In this document: piece by piece, positions 1 to 7,927 of the stretch
How positions within the stretch are numbered: the first letter of the stretch is position 1
Layout of the letters: each line of letters opens with the position of its first letter
Origin: Pirellulimonas nuda
GTDB lineage: Bacteria; Planctomycetota; Planctomycetia; Pirellulales; Lacipirellulaceae
DNA: 64,000 bases
Assembly (NCBI RefSeq): GCF_007750855.1
Contig: NZ_CP036291.1
Coordinates: 5,864,905 to 5,928,904, forward strand
Reading direction: 5' to 3'
Made by a program: the position numbers and the translations under genes
The notes under the pieces: generated by a model
Seen by the model: the letters and a program-made list of their open reading frames with translations, nothing else
What the model was told of the DNA's origin: nothing
Databases searched by the model: none

Positions 1-131
<131 letters not shown>

Positions 132-590
132 GCGGGGAACCACTCGTACTAAGCCTCTCGCGGGGACGCAGAGGTCCAAAGACAGCATCCAACCGCGATC
201 CACCCGCGACGCGGCGTTCATTAGGCAATCAACGCCAACGATCCGTTCGAGCGTCGCTAGGGCTCTCTTTCCGTGCTCTGCGTCTCCGCGCCTCTGCGAG
301 AGACTCCGATCGCGGCCCCCGCACGGCCCGCACTTCTCGCGCAGCCGGCAAAGTCCGCGCATCCTGCCCCGGCGCCAGCACTTTTCTTGGCCGAGGCTGC
401 CGTTTGGCCGATCGCTCCCGGTTGGGCTGTCGATACCTCTTGATGGAATTAGGAAGCGTTCCTGTCCATCACCACGCTCCGAAGAGCGTCCGGCGCCAGA
501 AGCCCTACCAGGCGGCGCGGACCCGGCGTGGCGGACAGACGCCCGACGATTGGTTTCCCCTCCCCCCGTTCTTTCGTTAGGAGTTTTCAA
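132..590. other. intergenic region with inverted repeat, upstream of Cys-rich gene
   Basis: I see no convincing gene between serS and the Cys-rich protein. The stretch holds a dyad-symmetric repeat (listed separately) and the 5' leader of the next gene. TAGGAG at 578-583 is a plausible ribosome binding site for the ATG at 591. No confident promoter hexamers were identified. Confidence 0.6.
151..306. repeat. imperfect inverted repeat, GCAGAGGCGCGGAGACGCAGAG-type
   Basis: The left arm (about 151-183, CTCTCGCGGGGACGCAGAG) and the reverse complement of the right arm (about 264-305, CTCTCGCAGAGGCGCGGAGA then CGCAGAG) match apart from a six-base gap and a few substitutions. The arms are separated by about 80 bases without a gene. 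Similar dyad elements sit in other intergenic regions of this window, which suggests a dispersed non-coding repeat family rather than a terminator for serS. Confidence 0.55.
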
Positions 591-1106
591 ATGCACCGTT
601 TCCTTTTGACTGCGATCTGTTGTGGCGCCTTCGCGATCAGCGCCTCGAGCGCCTCGGCCGGCCTGTTCGGCGGATGCAACAAGGGCTGCAGCGATTGCTG
701 CGAGCCGACCTGTGGTTGCGAGCCCAGCTGCTGCGCCCCGGCGTGCGACTCGTGCTGCGATCCTTGCTGCGACCCGTGCTGCAAGAAGCCCAGCCTGTGC
801 GACCGGATCCGCGCCAAGTTCGCTTCCCGCAAGAGCAGCTGCTGCGATTGCTGCGAGCCCACCTGCTGCGCCCCGGCTTGCGAGCCGAGCTGCTGTGCCC
901 CCGCCTGTGAGCCCAGCTGCTGCGCCCCGGCGTGCGACTCCTGCTGCGATCCTTGCTGCGACCCGTGCTGCAAGAAGCCCAGCCTGTGCGAGCGCCTCAA
1001 GGGTATGTTCAAGTGCCGCAAGAGCAGCTGCTGCGATTGCTGCGACGTGTGCTGCGAGCCGACCTGCGGTTGTGCCGCTGCCCCCAGCTGTGGTTGCGGC
1101 CACTAA
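591..1106 (+). CDS. secreted cysteine-rich repeat protein
   Basis: A 171-residue protein with an N-terminal signal peptide (MHRFLLTAICCGAFAISASS, then an ASAG-type cleavage site) and an extremely Cys-rich mature part made of CCDPCC, CCEPTC and CCAPAC units. A block of two CCDPCC units followed by KKPSLC occurs twice. The start at 591 is chosen because it directly begins the signal peptide and has TAGGAG eight bases upstream; an upstream in-frame ATG at 528 would add a non-signal extension. The gene stands alone and is followed by a strong intrinsic terminator. I do not recognise a characterised family. Export plus dense cysteines suggests a disulfide-crosslinked envelope or matrix protein, or a metal-binding one; that is inference. 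Confidence 0.75.
   Translation: MHRFLLTAICCGAFAISASSASAGLFGGCNKGCSDCCEPTCGCEPSCCAPACDSCCDPCCDPCCKKPSLCDRIRAKFASRKSSCCDCCEPTCCAPACEPSCCAPACEPSCCAPACDSCCDPCCDPCCKKPSLCERLKGMFKCRKSSCCDCCDVCCEPTCGCAAAPSCGCGH
720..991 (+). repeat. 83-bp internal direct repeat in the Cys-rich gene
   Basis: Bases 720-802 recur at 909-991 with one visible mismatch (a G/C change at the Ser codon in GACTCGTGC versus GACTCCTGC). The near identity at DNA level, beyond what protein selection needs, points to a recent tandem-type duplication that lengthened the cysteine-rich region. Confidence 0.75.
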
Positions 1107-1174
1107 GCCCGTCCGCCACTCCTCATTCCAGGGGAGCCAGGCGGCCTGAGCTAGGCCACACCGATGAACGACGC

Positions 1175-1216
1175 CAACGGCCATCGTCCCACTGGGGCGG
1201 TGGCCGTTGTTTTTTT
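1175..1216 (+). terminator. intrinsic terminator after Cys-rich gene
   Basis: A 16-bp stem (left arm 1175-1190, right arm 1194-1209, with two positions that become G-U pairs in RNA) is followed at once by a run of seven T (1210-1216). It lies about 70 bases past the stop codon at 1106, in the right orientation to end that transcript. Confidence 0.8.
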
Positions 1217-1343
1217 GCGCTGTCTTGGGATGGCGCCGCGGGTTGGTTGCCCCGTTGGGCGGGGCGCGGAATAATCGGCGCGGGCGGCTGCGAACGTCAT
1301 CGTGCCTACGCTCACCGCCAACCCTTAACGCGGGCCCCGCGCC

Positions 1344-2918
1344 ATGCTCCGCTCTTCTGCTGTCATGTTCCTCGGCCTGGGCGCCTGCCTCGCGGCCGCC
1401 CAGAACAACCCCCTGCTGGGCCCCGGCGGATTGGGACCAGGCTTTGGACAGCAGGGAGGCGGCCCGGCCGGTCAGGTCGGCGGGTTGGGCGTCGGCGGGC
1501 CGGCCCAGGGGGGCGCCCAGAACGCCGACTTCGACTCGCTGATCGACCTGATCATCACCACCGTCGCCCCCGACACCTGGAACGAAGCCGGCGGCGGGCC
1601 GGGCGACATCCGCCCCTTCCCCATCGGCGGCGTCTGGGTCGACGCCGGCGGGGTCATGCGCCAGCGCAAGCCGCGCCCAAGCAAAGCGTCGCTGGGGCTC
1701 GCCAGGCAGGGCGCCCGCGCCGCGCCCCGCGGCACGCAAGACCCGCGGACCCCCTCCGGCCTGCGGTACGTCTCGCTCGGCCGCCTCGAGGCAGAGATCG
1801 CCCGCCGCACCGCCGCCGGCGAGCCGCTCGAAGAAGCCATGCTCACGCTCGCCGGGCTCGGGCGAGTCCGGTACGCGTTTGCGATCCCCGAAACCCACGA
1901 CATCGTGCTGGCCGGCCCCGCCGGCGACTGGCGCGTCGACCAGGCGGGGCGGATCGTCTCTACAGACTCCGGCGCCCCGGTGGTCCGGCTGGACGACCTG
2001 CTCACCCTGCTGCGCGCAGGCCGCAGCGCGCCGGGGGGCGCGTTCGGGTGCTCGATCAACCCGCGGGCAGAGAACCTGGCCGCCACGCAGGCGCTGCTGG
2101 GCCGCAGCGGCGCCAAGCCGCTGGCGCCGGGGCGTCGCGACGCGTGGCTTGAGGAGCTCCGCGGCGCCGTGGGCGAGCAAGACATCGAGGTCTTCGGCAT
2201 CGACCCCCACTCGCGCGTCGCCCGCGTGCTGGTCGAGGCAGACCACCACATGAAGCTGGTCGGCATGGGGCTGGCCGACGGCGTGCTGGGGGTCGAGAGC
2301 TACCTCGACACGATCGAGCTCGACGACAACGGCGCCCCGCCCCCGATGAGCGTGCTCCGCTGGTGGTTCACGCTCTGCTACACCGATATCGACGCCTCGG
2401 CCGAAGGGGACGCGTACGAGCTGGCCGGCCCCGGCGCGCGGGTGCTCAGCGAGAACGAGCTGCTCACCGCCCGCGGCGAGCGGATCCACACCGGCCAGTC
2501 CGACGAGCTGACCCAACGGTTCGCGCACAGCTTCTCGCAGCACTTCGCCCCGCTGTGCGCCAAGCACCCGGTGTACGGCGAGCTGCGCGCGGTGTTCGAC
2601 CTGGCGCTGGTCGCCGCGATGGTGTGGGACCCCGCTCAGGGGCTCGCCCCCCGCGCCCAATGGGACGGCGGGCTGCTGGTAGACGCACAGCGTCTGCCGC
2701 TGCCGCGCTACGCCGTGCCGCGCACCGTCGAGTCGGTCGTCAACCACCGCCAGATGGACCGCCGCACGTTTGTCGCCGGCGTCAGCGGCGGCGTGTGGGT
2801 CGACGCGGGGGGGCTGCTCAAGGAGCACGCCGCCGTCGGGGCCGGCTACACCGAGCTGTCTGCCCGCCGCCCCGCCGCGCCGGCCGCCGCTGCCCAGTGG
2901 TGGTGGGACGCGCCCTGA
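1344..2918 (+). CDS. secreted DUF1598-like planctomycete protein
   Basis: A 524-residue protein with an N-terminal signal peptide (LRSSAVMFLGLGACLAAAQ) followed by a Gly/Pro-rich stretch (LLGPGGLGPGFGQQGGG). The middle part contains RYVSLGRLEAEI and VRYAFAIPETHDIVLAGPAG, which I associate with DUF1598, a domain seen almost only in planctomycetes and of unknown function. The motif GGVWVDAGG occurs near the N terminus (about residue 95) and again near the C terminus (about residue 485). No catalytic motif is apparent. Two cysteines in the middle (SINPRAEN region and LCYTDI) are unremarkable. Probably an exported envelope protein. The family assignment is from memory of the motif. Confidence 0.65.
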   Translation: MLRSSAVMFLGLGACLAAAQNNPLLGPGGLGPGFGQQGGGPAGQVGGLGVGGPAQGGAQNADFDSLIDLIITTVAPDTWNEAGGGPGDIRPFPIGGVWVDAGGVMRQRKPRPSKASLGLARQGARAAPRGTQDPRTPSGLRYVSLGRLEAEIARRTAAGEPLEEAMLTLAGLGRVRYAFAIPETHDIVLAGPAGDWRVDQAGRIVSTDSGAPVVRLDDLLTLLRAGRSAPGGAFGCSINPRAENLAATQALLGRSGAKPLAPGRRDAWLEELRGAVGEQDIEVFGIDPHSRVARVLVEADHHMKLVGMGLADGVLGVESYLDTIELDDNGAPPPMSVLRWWFTLCYTDIDASAEGDAYELAGPGARVLSENELLTARGERIHTGQSDELTQRFAHSFSQHFAPLCAKHPVYGELRAVFDLALVAAMVWDPAQGLAPRAQWDGGLLVDAQRLPLPRYAVPRTVESVVNHRQMDRRTFVAGVSGGVWVDAGGLLKEHAAVGAGYTELSARRPAAPAAAAQWWWDAP

Positions 2919-3202
2919 GCAGGGCGCCACGGGGCCAGCCGCTGCGAGTGCCGTGTCGCGGCCCCGGAGCGGCGCGGCGTGGTCCGCCGGGAATTGTCCT
3001 TTTGTCCCCCCTGCCGGGCTTTTCATTTTCGGACAAAACCCCCACCCCACGGCCAGATCCCCTTGAATTTGCGCGGCGTCGCGTCTCGGCCCGCCGGCGG
3101 ACCCCCTCTGTCGAGGGGTCCGCGGCTCGTTCTTGCACCCAGCAGCGGACACATGACCCCCTCTAGCGGACACCTCCGGGACAAAATTAAGCGCCATCCG
3201 TT
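2919..3202. other. intergenic region with short repeats
   Basis: No gene seen. A small hairpin (2910-2916 pairing with 2921-2927) overlaps the stop codon of the DUF1598-like gene but lacks a T tail. AGCGGACAC occurs twice in direct orientation (3144-3152 and 3165-3173); repeated words of this kind are found at the ends of some insertion sequences, but no transposase is present here. TTTTGTCC near 3000 and GGACAAAA near 3035 form a second short inverted pair. Confidence 0.4.
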
Positions 3203-3505
3203 TCACGGCGCGGGGTCCCCCTCGGCGACCCGACGCAGCCACCGCCCGACCCGCGCCTCGGGCCCCGGCGTACGCGAGGCGCGCCAGTCGGCCAGGGTCG
3301 GCTTCCGGCTGGGGGCGCCCTGGCGTGCCTTGCCCAGCAGGTAGTCGAACAGCGGCGAGCGACGCCGCTCGCGCTGCACGGTCTTGCCGCTGCACCCCGT
3401 GCGCTTCGCCGCCTCCTCGATCTTCATGCCCCGGGCCACAAGCTCGATCAGCCGCTGCTGCTTCTCCGGGGTCAACGCGCGTGGGCGCCTCGAATCGTTG
3501 TGCAT
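3203..3505 (-). CDS. small helix-turn-helix protein
   Basis: A 100-residue basic protein starting MHNDSRRPRALTPEKQQ. Residues about 15-50 (RLIELVARGMKIEEAAKR, then TGCSGKTVQRERRR) fit a helix-turn-helix of the resolvase/transposase-like or Sigma70 region 4-like type, with the recognition helix at SGKTVQRERR. The ATG at 3505 is preferred over longer in-frame starts because CCAGGAACTGCG directly upstream supplies an AGGA ribosome binding site and the longer N terminus has no family-like sequence. It stands alone. It could be a DNA-binding regulator or the remnant of a transposase; the second is hinted at by the duplicated AGCGGACAC words just downstream. Confidence 0.55.
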   Translation of the reverse strand: MHNDSRRPRALTPEKQQRLIELVARGMKIEEAAKRTGCSGKTVQRERRRSPLFDYLLGKARQGAPSRKPTLADWRASRTPGPEARVGRWLRRVAEGDPAP

Positions 3506-3746
3506 CGCAGTTCCTGGTGGAGGGGGAGTCATCAAACCCCGCATTGTCCCGCGCCGGGTGGCTATTTTCGACAACCAATCGCCGCGGCCGAACAGGTTGC
3601 CCGGGGCACGGACAACACCTCCCCTGGCGTTCTGGGCGCGAACTTCCCACGGAGAGAACGGCCCCGCTGCGCCGCACCTCGGGGGCTTGGCGCCATCGCT
3701 ACCCATGCCGTCGTGCGGAAGCTCTGCTGGCTCGGCGGCCGTGGCG

Positions 3747-5783
3747 CTAGGGCTTTGGCGGCGCCGCGGGCTTGGTCGGCTCTTCCTCTTCGGTGAACGC
3801 TTTGCGCCACCCCTTCTTGCCGCCGACGACCGGGAGGGACAGCCGGGTGGCGTCGAGGTCGACCGTCAGCTCTGCGCCGGGCTTGGGCCAGAGGGTGAAG
3901 TCCTGGTCGCTCGAGAAGATCATCAGCCCGATCTGCTGGCCGGCGGGGACCACCTGATCGTCGGGCTGGAGGTCGAACTCCAGGTCGTAGAATCGGCCGG
4001 GTCGCAGCGGCTCACCCTCGGTGATCGACCGGTAGTTCTGCGGATCGGCCCAGCCGCGCGTGATGATGTTGTCGGTGATCTTGGCGTCGCTCTTGGTGTT
4101 CCAAGGGAGCGAGACGAGCCACACGGAGAGGTTGGCCGCGTCGCGGTCGCACGCCAGGCGGAGCTTGATCCGCGGCGTCCCCGAGATGTGGACGGGGCGT
4201 TTGAGCTCGGGCGCCGTGTAGATCAGCCGGTGCCGGGTCCACTCGGCTCGGGCCAGGGCCTCGCCGTTGAACGAGTAGTTGTCGACGAGCGTTTCTACGC
4301 CCTGCTTGCCGGGAGAGCCGAGCCGCAGCGAGCCGCGCTCGGGCGCCCCCTTCCCCAGACGCAGCACGATCGGCTTGGCCTCCGGGTGGGGGTAGGCGGG
4401 GTACCCGGTCGGCTTGTCGGGGTCGTCTGCCTCACGGACGATCCAGGCCGGGCAGTCTTGCTCAACGCCGTTCTCTACGCCGTGCAGGTAGCGGGTGAAC
4501 CAGCGGTTCATCTGCTTGAGCGGCGGCGCGCCGCCGTGGCCCCCTTGGTGGTAGTAAAGCTGGCACGGCAGGCCCTTGCTGCGGACCGCGTCGTAGATGC
4601 GGAAGCTGTGCTCCGGCACGACGTTCCAATCGTTGAAGCCGTGCGCCATTAGCAACGCGCACTTCATCGGCTCCAGCTTGTGCAGGTAGTCGCGGCCGCG
4701 CCAGAAGTCGTTGTAGTCGCCCGAAGCGCGGTCCATGTTGTTGCGGTACAACCGGTCGCGGATGGTGTTGTCGCAGCATTCGCGCAGCGCTTCGGGGCCG
4801 GAGTGGATGAACTCGTACAGGCAGTCGATGTCCTCGCCCATGTACCCCAAGGGGTGGCGGACCAGGCCGTTGGAGCGGTAGTAGTGGTAGTACGAGGTGT
4901 TGGGGGCGATGGGGATGATCGCCTCGAGCCCCTGGACGCCGGTGCTGGCCGCCGCGAGCGCGAGCGAGCCGTTAAACGAGGTCCCCGTCATGCCGACCTT
5001 GCCGTTGCACCAGCCGGCCGACACGCGATCGTACCCGTCGGGGGAGGTGAACCCGTCCGCCCGACCGCAGAGCCAGTCGATCACTGCTTTGGGCGCCAGC
5101 GACTCGTTCTCGCCGCCGATGGTGGGGCAGCCCTGCGAGAGGCCGGTCCCCGGCGACGACGAGTGCACCACGATGTAGCCCCGGGGGGTCCACTGCTTGG
5201 CGAGCGACTTGGAGATGATGGGCCGCATGCCCTTGCGCTCGACCGGGGGCGCCGTGGTGCGCTGCTTGGGCGCCTGGCCGAGCTCTTGATGGGGGTCCCA
5301 GAAGTAGCGGGTCCCCGACTCGCCGGTTCCGGCAAAGTAGGGGCTCGTCTCGTAGATCACCGGCAGCTTGAGCCCCTCGGTCTCGGTCTGCCGCGGCCGC
5401 GTGACGCTGACGTGCACCCGGTCAGGGCGGCCGTCTTGATCGGAGTCGAACTCTGTCTCTACCCACAGGTCATGGCGGAGCCAGTAGTCGGGGTCCTCAA
5501 ACTCCTTGACCACTTGCGCCTCGCCGTCCTTGAAGAAGGGGACGCCGGGCTTGGGCGCCGCTTCCTCTTCCGGCGGTTCCGCCTTCGACGCGAGGGACGC
5601 CGTTGGCTCGTTGGACGCTTTTGGTTTGTTGGACGCTTTTGGTTCGGTCGTCGCCCGCACCCGCCCGCTGGGCAGTTCGGCGCGCGTCGCCCCTGGCGGG
5701 GCCGCCCCGCTTGCGCCGGCGGCGGGCCCGTCTGCGAGCGCGAGGGCCGAGACCGTCAGGATCGAAAGATAAATGGAATTCAC
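3747..5783 (-). CDS. S15 family (Xaa-Pro dipeptidyl-peptidase-like) serine hydrolase, secreted
   Basis: A 678-residue alpha/beta-hydrolase of the CocE/PepX (S15) family, which cleaves Xaa-Pro dipeptides or acyl esters. The catalytic triad is readable: Ser269 in GTSFNGS, Asp385 in FNDWNV and His416 in HQGGHGG. The C-terminal third (LIYTAPELKRPVHISGTPRI onward) is the jelly-roll beta domain typical of the family. The GTG at 5783 is chosen because GAGGGGG lies just upstream and the N terminus then begins as a signal peptide (NSIYLSILTVSALALADGP). A low-complexity linker of KASNKPKASNEPTAS type follows. The mature enzyme should therefore be periplasmic or extracellular. Motifs around DGYDRVSAGWCNGKVGMTG favour the PepX side of the family over cocaine-esterase types, but substrate is not proven. 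Confidence 0.8.
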   Translation of the reverse strand: MNSIYLSILTVSALALADGPAAGASGAAPPGATRAELPSGRVRATTEPKASNKPKASNEPTASLASKAEPPEEEAAPKPGVPFFKDGEAQVVKEFEDPDYWLRHDLWVETEFDSDQDGRPDRVHVSVTRPRQTETEGLKLPVIYETSPYFAGTGESGTRYFWDPHQELGQAPKQRTTAPPVERKGMRPIISKSLAKQWTPRGYIVVHSSSPGTGLSQGCPTIGGENESLAPKAVIDWLCGRADGFTSPDGYDRVSAGWCNGKVGMTGTSFNGSLALAAASTGVQGLEAIIPIAPNTSYYHYYRSNGLVRHPLGYMGEDIDCLYEFIHSGPEALRECCDNTIRDRLYRNNMDRASGDYNDFWRGRDYLHKLEPMKCALLMAHGFNDWNVVPEHSFRIYDAVRSKGLPCQLYYHQGGHGGAPPLKQMNRWFTRYLHGVENGVEQDCPAWIVREADDPDKPTGYPAYPHPEAKPIVLRLGKGAPERGSLRLGSPGKQGVETLVDNYSFNGEALARAEWTRHRLIYTAPELKRPVHISGTPRIKLRLACDRDAANLSVWLVSLPWNTKSDAKITDNIITRGWADPQNYRSITEGEPLRPGRFYDLEFDLQPDDQVVPAGQQIGLMIFSSDQDFTLWPKPGAELTVDLDATRLSLPVVGGKKGWRKAFTEEEEPTKPAAPPKP

Positions 5784-6032
5784 CGAGCCCCCTCGTGCCG
5801 AGCGTGCAAACCCTGATCTACCCGCAAGTATGCGCATCGTACGCCCCGGGCGACAACAAGGCCGCCGCCGCGGACCTAGCGGGGCGTGGCCTAGGCGTCC
5901 GGCGCGAAGCGGCGGAATGGGGCCGTTCAATCGAAGCCCGACGGGGGGCGTGCGACGCGCCAAGCGTGGTCACGGCGCCCGGCCTTTTTTTTTGGGCGTG
6001 TCGGGGCGTCAATCGGAGCCCGACGCGCCGCG
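5784..6032. other. intergenic region with T9 run and short direct repeat
   Basis: No gene seen. TCAATCG(A/G)AGCCCGACG occurs twice (about 5928 and 6009). A run of nine T at 5985-5993 follows GC-rich sequence on the plus strand, but no plus-strand gene ends here, so it is not assigned as a terminator. Confidence 0.35.
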
Positions 6033-6545
6033 CTACGCCGGCGAGCGCACGCAGCGGCCCATGATCACCACATCGCGGCGGATGTCGTCTAGCTCGGTCA
6101 CCTGGGGCATGTAGCCCCAGCGGTCGAAGCCCATCTTCTCGTGCAGGCGGATGCTGCCGGCGTTCTTGGCGAAGATCAGCGAGATCAGGTTCTCGACCCC
6201 GATCCCGGGGCAGGCCGCGATCAACCGCTCCATCAGCACCGCCCCCAGCCCCTGCTGCTGGCGGTCGGGCGCCACGTACAGGCTCAGCTCGGCGGTGATG
6301 TGGTAGGCGTAGCGCGGCAAGAAGTCCGCCAGGCCGATCCAGCCGATCACCCGCTCCCCCTCTACCGCTACCCACAGCGGCCGGCGCTCGGGCGAGTGGG
6401 CGTAGAACCACTCACGCCGGCTCTCGACCGAAACCGGGTCGCGGTTGGCGTTGGCCGTGCGGCTGGCGATCGAGTGGTTGTAGATCTCTACAATCGCCGG
6501 CAGGTCGGCCTCGGCGGCGTCGCGGATGGTGAGGTTGGTCGCCAT
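6033..6545 (-). CDS. GNAT family N-acetyltransferase (phosphinothricin acetyltransferase-like)
   Basis: A 170-residue acetyltransferase that transfers acetyl from acetyl-CoA to an amine. The N terminus LTIRDAAEADLPAIVEIYNH and the segment around ADFLPRYAYHITAELSLYV match the PAT/YncA-like branch. The acetyl-CoA pyrophosphate loop reads RQQQGLGAVLM (Q/RxxGxG/A), and the C-terminal FAKNAGSIRLHEKMGFDRWG is the usual Asn-...-Tyr/Phe-x-GF motif. The ATG at 6545 fits the family length; an upstream in-frame start would add about 38 residues of non-conserved sequence read from repeat DNA. No strong ribosome binding site is visible. Substrate is unknown; the branch contains detoxifying enzymes for phosphinothricin and methionine derivatives. 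Confidence 0.8.
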   Translation of the reverse strand: MATNLTIRDAAEADLPAIVEIYNHSIASRTANANRDPVSVESRREWFYAHSPERRPLWVAVEGERVIGWIGLADFLPRYAYHITAELSLYVAPDRQQQGLGAVLMERLIAACPGIGVENLISLIFAKNAGSIRLHEKMGFDRWGYMPQVTELDDIRRDVVIMGRCVRSPA

Positions 6546-6546
6546 G

Positions 6547-6822
6547 GTAGAAAGATTAACCACAAAGAACACAAAGGACCACGAAGGACGGACGGACGAA
6601 AGGGAACCGCCAAGCACACCATGAGCGCCAAGACGGACGGAAGGATTGGACAGGATCAACTGGATGAACAGGATGGGGTCGCCAACACCTCATCGACGGG
6701 ACCGCTTCGACGCTCGGAGCCTCTTTCTTGTCCGGTTGATCCTGTCTCCTTTACCTTGGCGGTTCCCGTCCGTCCTGGCGTGCTTGGCGCTCGTGGCGTC
6801 TTGGCGGTTCTCGTCCGTCAGA
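6547..6822. repeat. long degenerate inverted repeat, AACCACAAAG/ACAGGATCAAC type
   Basis: The region between the GNAT and MBL genes is a long imperfect palindrome. GAACCGCCAAGCACACCATG then AGCGCCAAG on the left (from about 6604) recurs in reverse complement on the right (6733-6820) as GAACCGCCAAGACGCCACGA then GCGCCAAG, and ACAGGATCAAC (6650-6660) pairs with GTTGATCCTGT (6736-6746). The outer part begins AACCACAAAGAACACAAAGG, the same word family as the repeat near 50462. No coding potential is evident. It resembles dispersed non-autonomous intergenic elements. Confidence 0.6.
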
Positions 6823-7657
6823 GCCACAGGTTGAGCCGGCCGTCGAGCATGTCGGGGATGCGTTCTTCGACGATGCTCTTCACACGGTTGGGGTGGTAGC
6901 GGGTGCTGAAGTGGCAGGCGAGGATCAGCTCGTTCTTGAACCGCTCGCGGCGCTCCAGCACGTCGTCGAGGTGGATGTGGCCGAACTTGTGGATCTTCTC
7001 TTTGCGGTGCCCCTTGGCGACGAAGGTCATCTCCATGATCAGGATCTTGGCCTCGTACATCGCCGGGCAGGCGTCGAGCCCGGGGGGCGAGCTGTCTCCC
7101 AGGTACGCCACCAGCGGGATACGCGTCTCGTGGGTCACGTCCGTGCCGGCCTGGCGGAGGTCGCGGATCTCGTGGCCGGCCAGTTCCGCGTACTCCGGCC
7201 TGAGCTTCTTGCGGCGCTCCCACACCACGTAGCCCAGGGAGGGGACCGTGTGCGTAGTGGCGCTAACGGTCACCACCAGCTCGCGGGAGAGCTCGATCTC
7301 CTGGCCGGGCGCCACGGCGACCAGCTCGCAGGGGAGCCGGCCGCGGTCGAGCCGGGTGGTGTACTTCAGCAGCCCGCGGACCGGCTCGATGCAGACCTCG
7401 GGCAGGTAGATGGTGGGGGGCTCCATCTTCATCAGCCGGCGGCGCGAGACGTACACCGGCAGGGCCGCGATGTGGTCGAGGTGGCCGTGGGAGACGAACC
7501 AGTTCTCGGTCCCCATGAACGACCAGGGCTGGGCGCCGAGGTCGAAGCCGATCTTGAGCTCCGGGATCCGCCAGTAGCTCTGGACGGCGGCGCGCGAGTA
7601 CCCCTCGACCGTCAGGCCGGCGTGCTCGATCGACTTCACAGGGAGGTTGTTGACCAT
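6818..7657 (-). CDS. MBL-fold metallo-hydrolase (RNase Z-like)
   Basis: A 279-residue metallo-beta-lactamase-fold protein. The metal motif HxHxDH is present as SHGHLDH (His57, His59, Asp61, His62); further likely ligands are the His in TTHTVPS, the Asp in AYLGDSS and the His in GHIHLDD or ACHFSTRYH. The layout (early HxHxDH, a late HIH and no lactamase loops) resembles RNase Z and related phosphodiesterases, though the short length and divergent middle leave the substrate open. It may act as tRNA 3' processing enzyme or a cyclic phosphodiesterase. The ATG at 7657 has no clear ribosome binding site. The gene is divergent from the sulfatase at 7928. Confidence 0.75.
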   Translation of the reverse strand: MVNNLPVKSIEHAGLTVEGYSRAAVQSYWRIPELKIGFDLGAQPWSFMGTENWFVSHGHLDHIAALPVYVSRRRLMKMEPPTIYLPEVCIEPVRGLLKYTTRLDRGRLPCELVAVAPGQEIELSRELVVTVSATTHTVPSLGYVVWERRKKLRPEYAELAGHEIRDLRQAGTDVTHETRIPLVAYLGDSSPPGLDACPAMYEAKILIMEMTFVAKGHRKEKIHKFGHIHLDDVLERRERFKNELILACHFSTRYHPNRVKSIVEERIPDMLDGRLNLWL

Positions 7658-7927
7658 GCGGTAAGGGGGGGATTCTACCCGCTGGCGGCCGCTTTGCCCG
7701 GGGGGGCCGCACGCGGGCGGGCCGGGCGAACCGCTCCGCTGGTGACGACAATGTAAAACCTAAACAAGAATGCGCATTTGCATGGTGGTGCGCCCAGAGA
7801 TCTGGGTTACTTTGCACCCTGCGGGTCGCCACGGGCCGCATCGGCAGCAGTAACGCAACGCCTGTCGCAAACGCGCCGTCCGTGCTATCCGTGGTCAAAC
7901 TCCTCGCGACCCCAACCCAGGGACCTC

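Noticed and set aside
932-2152. Long arginine-rich open frame on the plus strand overlapping two genes
   Set aside because: It runs in the wrong frame across the Cys-rich and DUF1598-like genes, has no start signal and an Arg/Pro-rich composition typical of out-of-frame reading of GC-rich DNA.
3144-3173. Insertion sequence end near the HTH gene
   Set aside because: Two AGCGGACAC words are suggestive, but no second end, target duplication or transposase could be found.
5985-5993. T9 run as a transcription terminator
   Set aside because: On the plus strand no gene ends upstream of it, and for the minus-strand GNAT gene it would be an A run.
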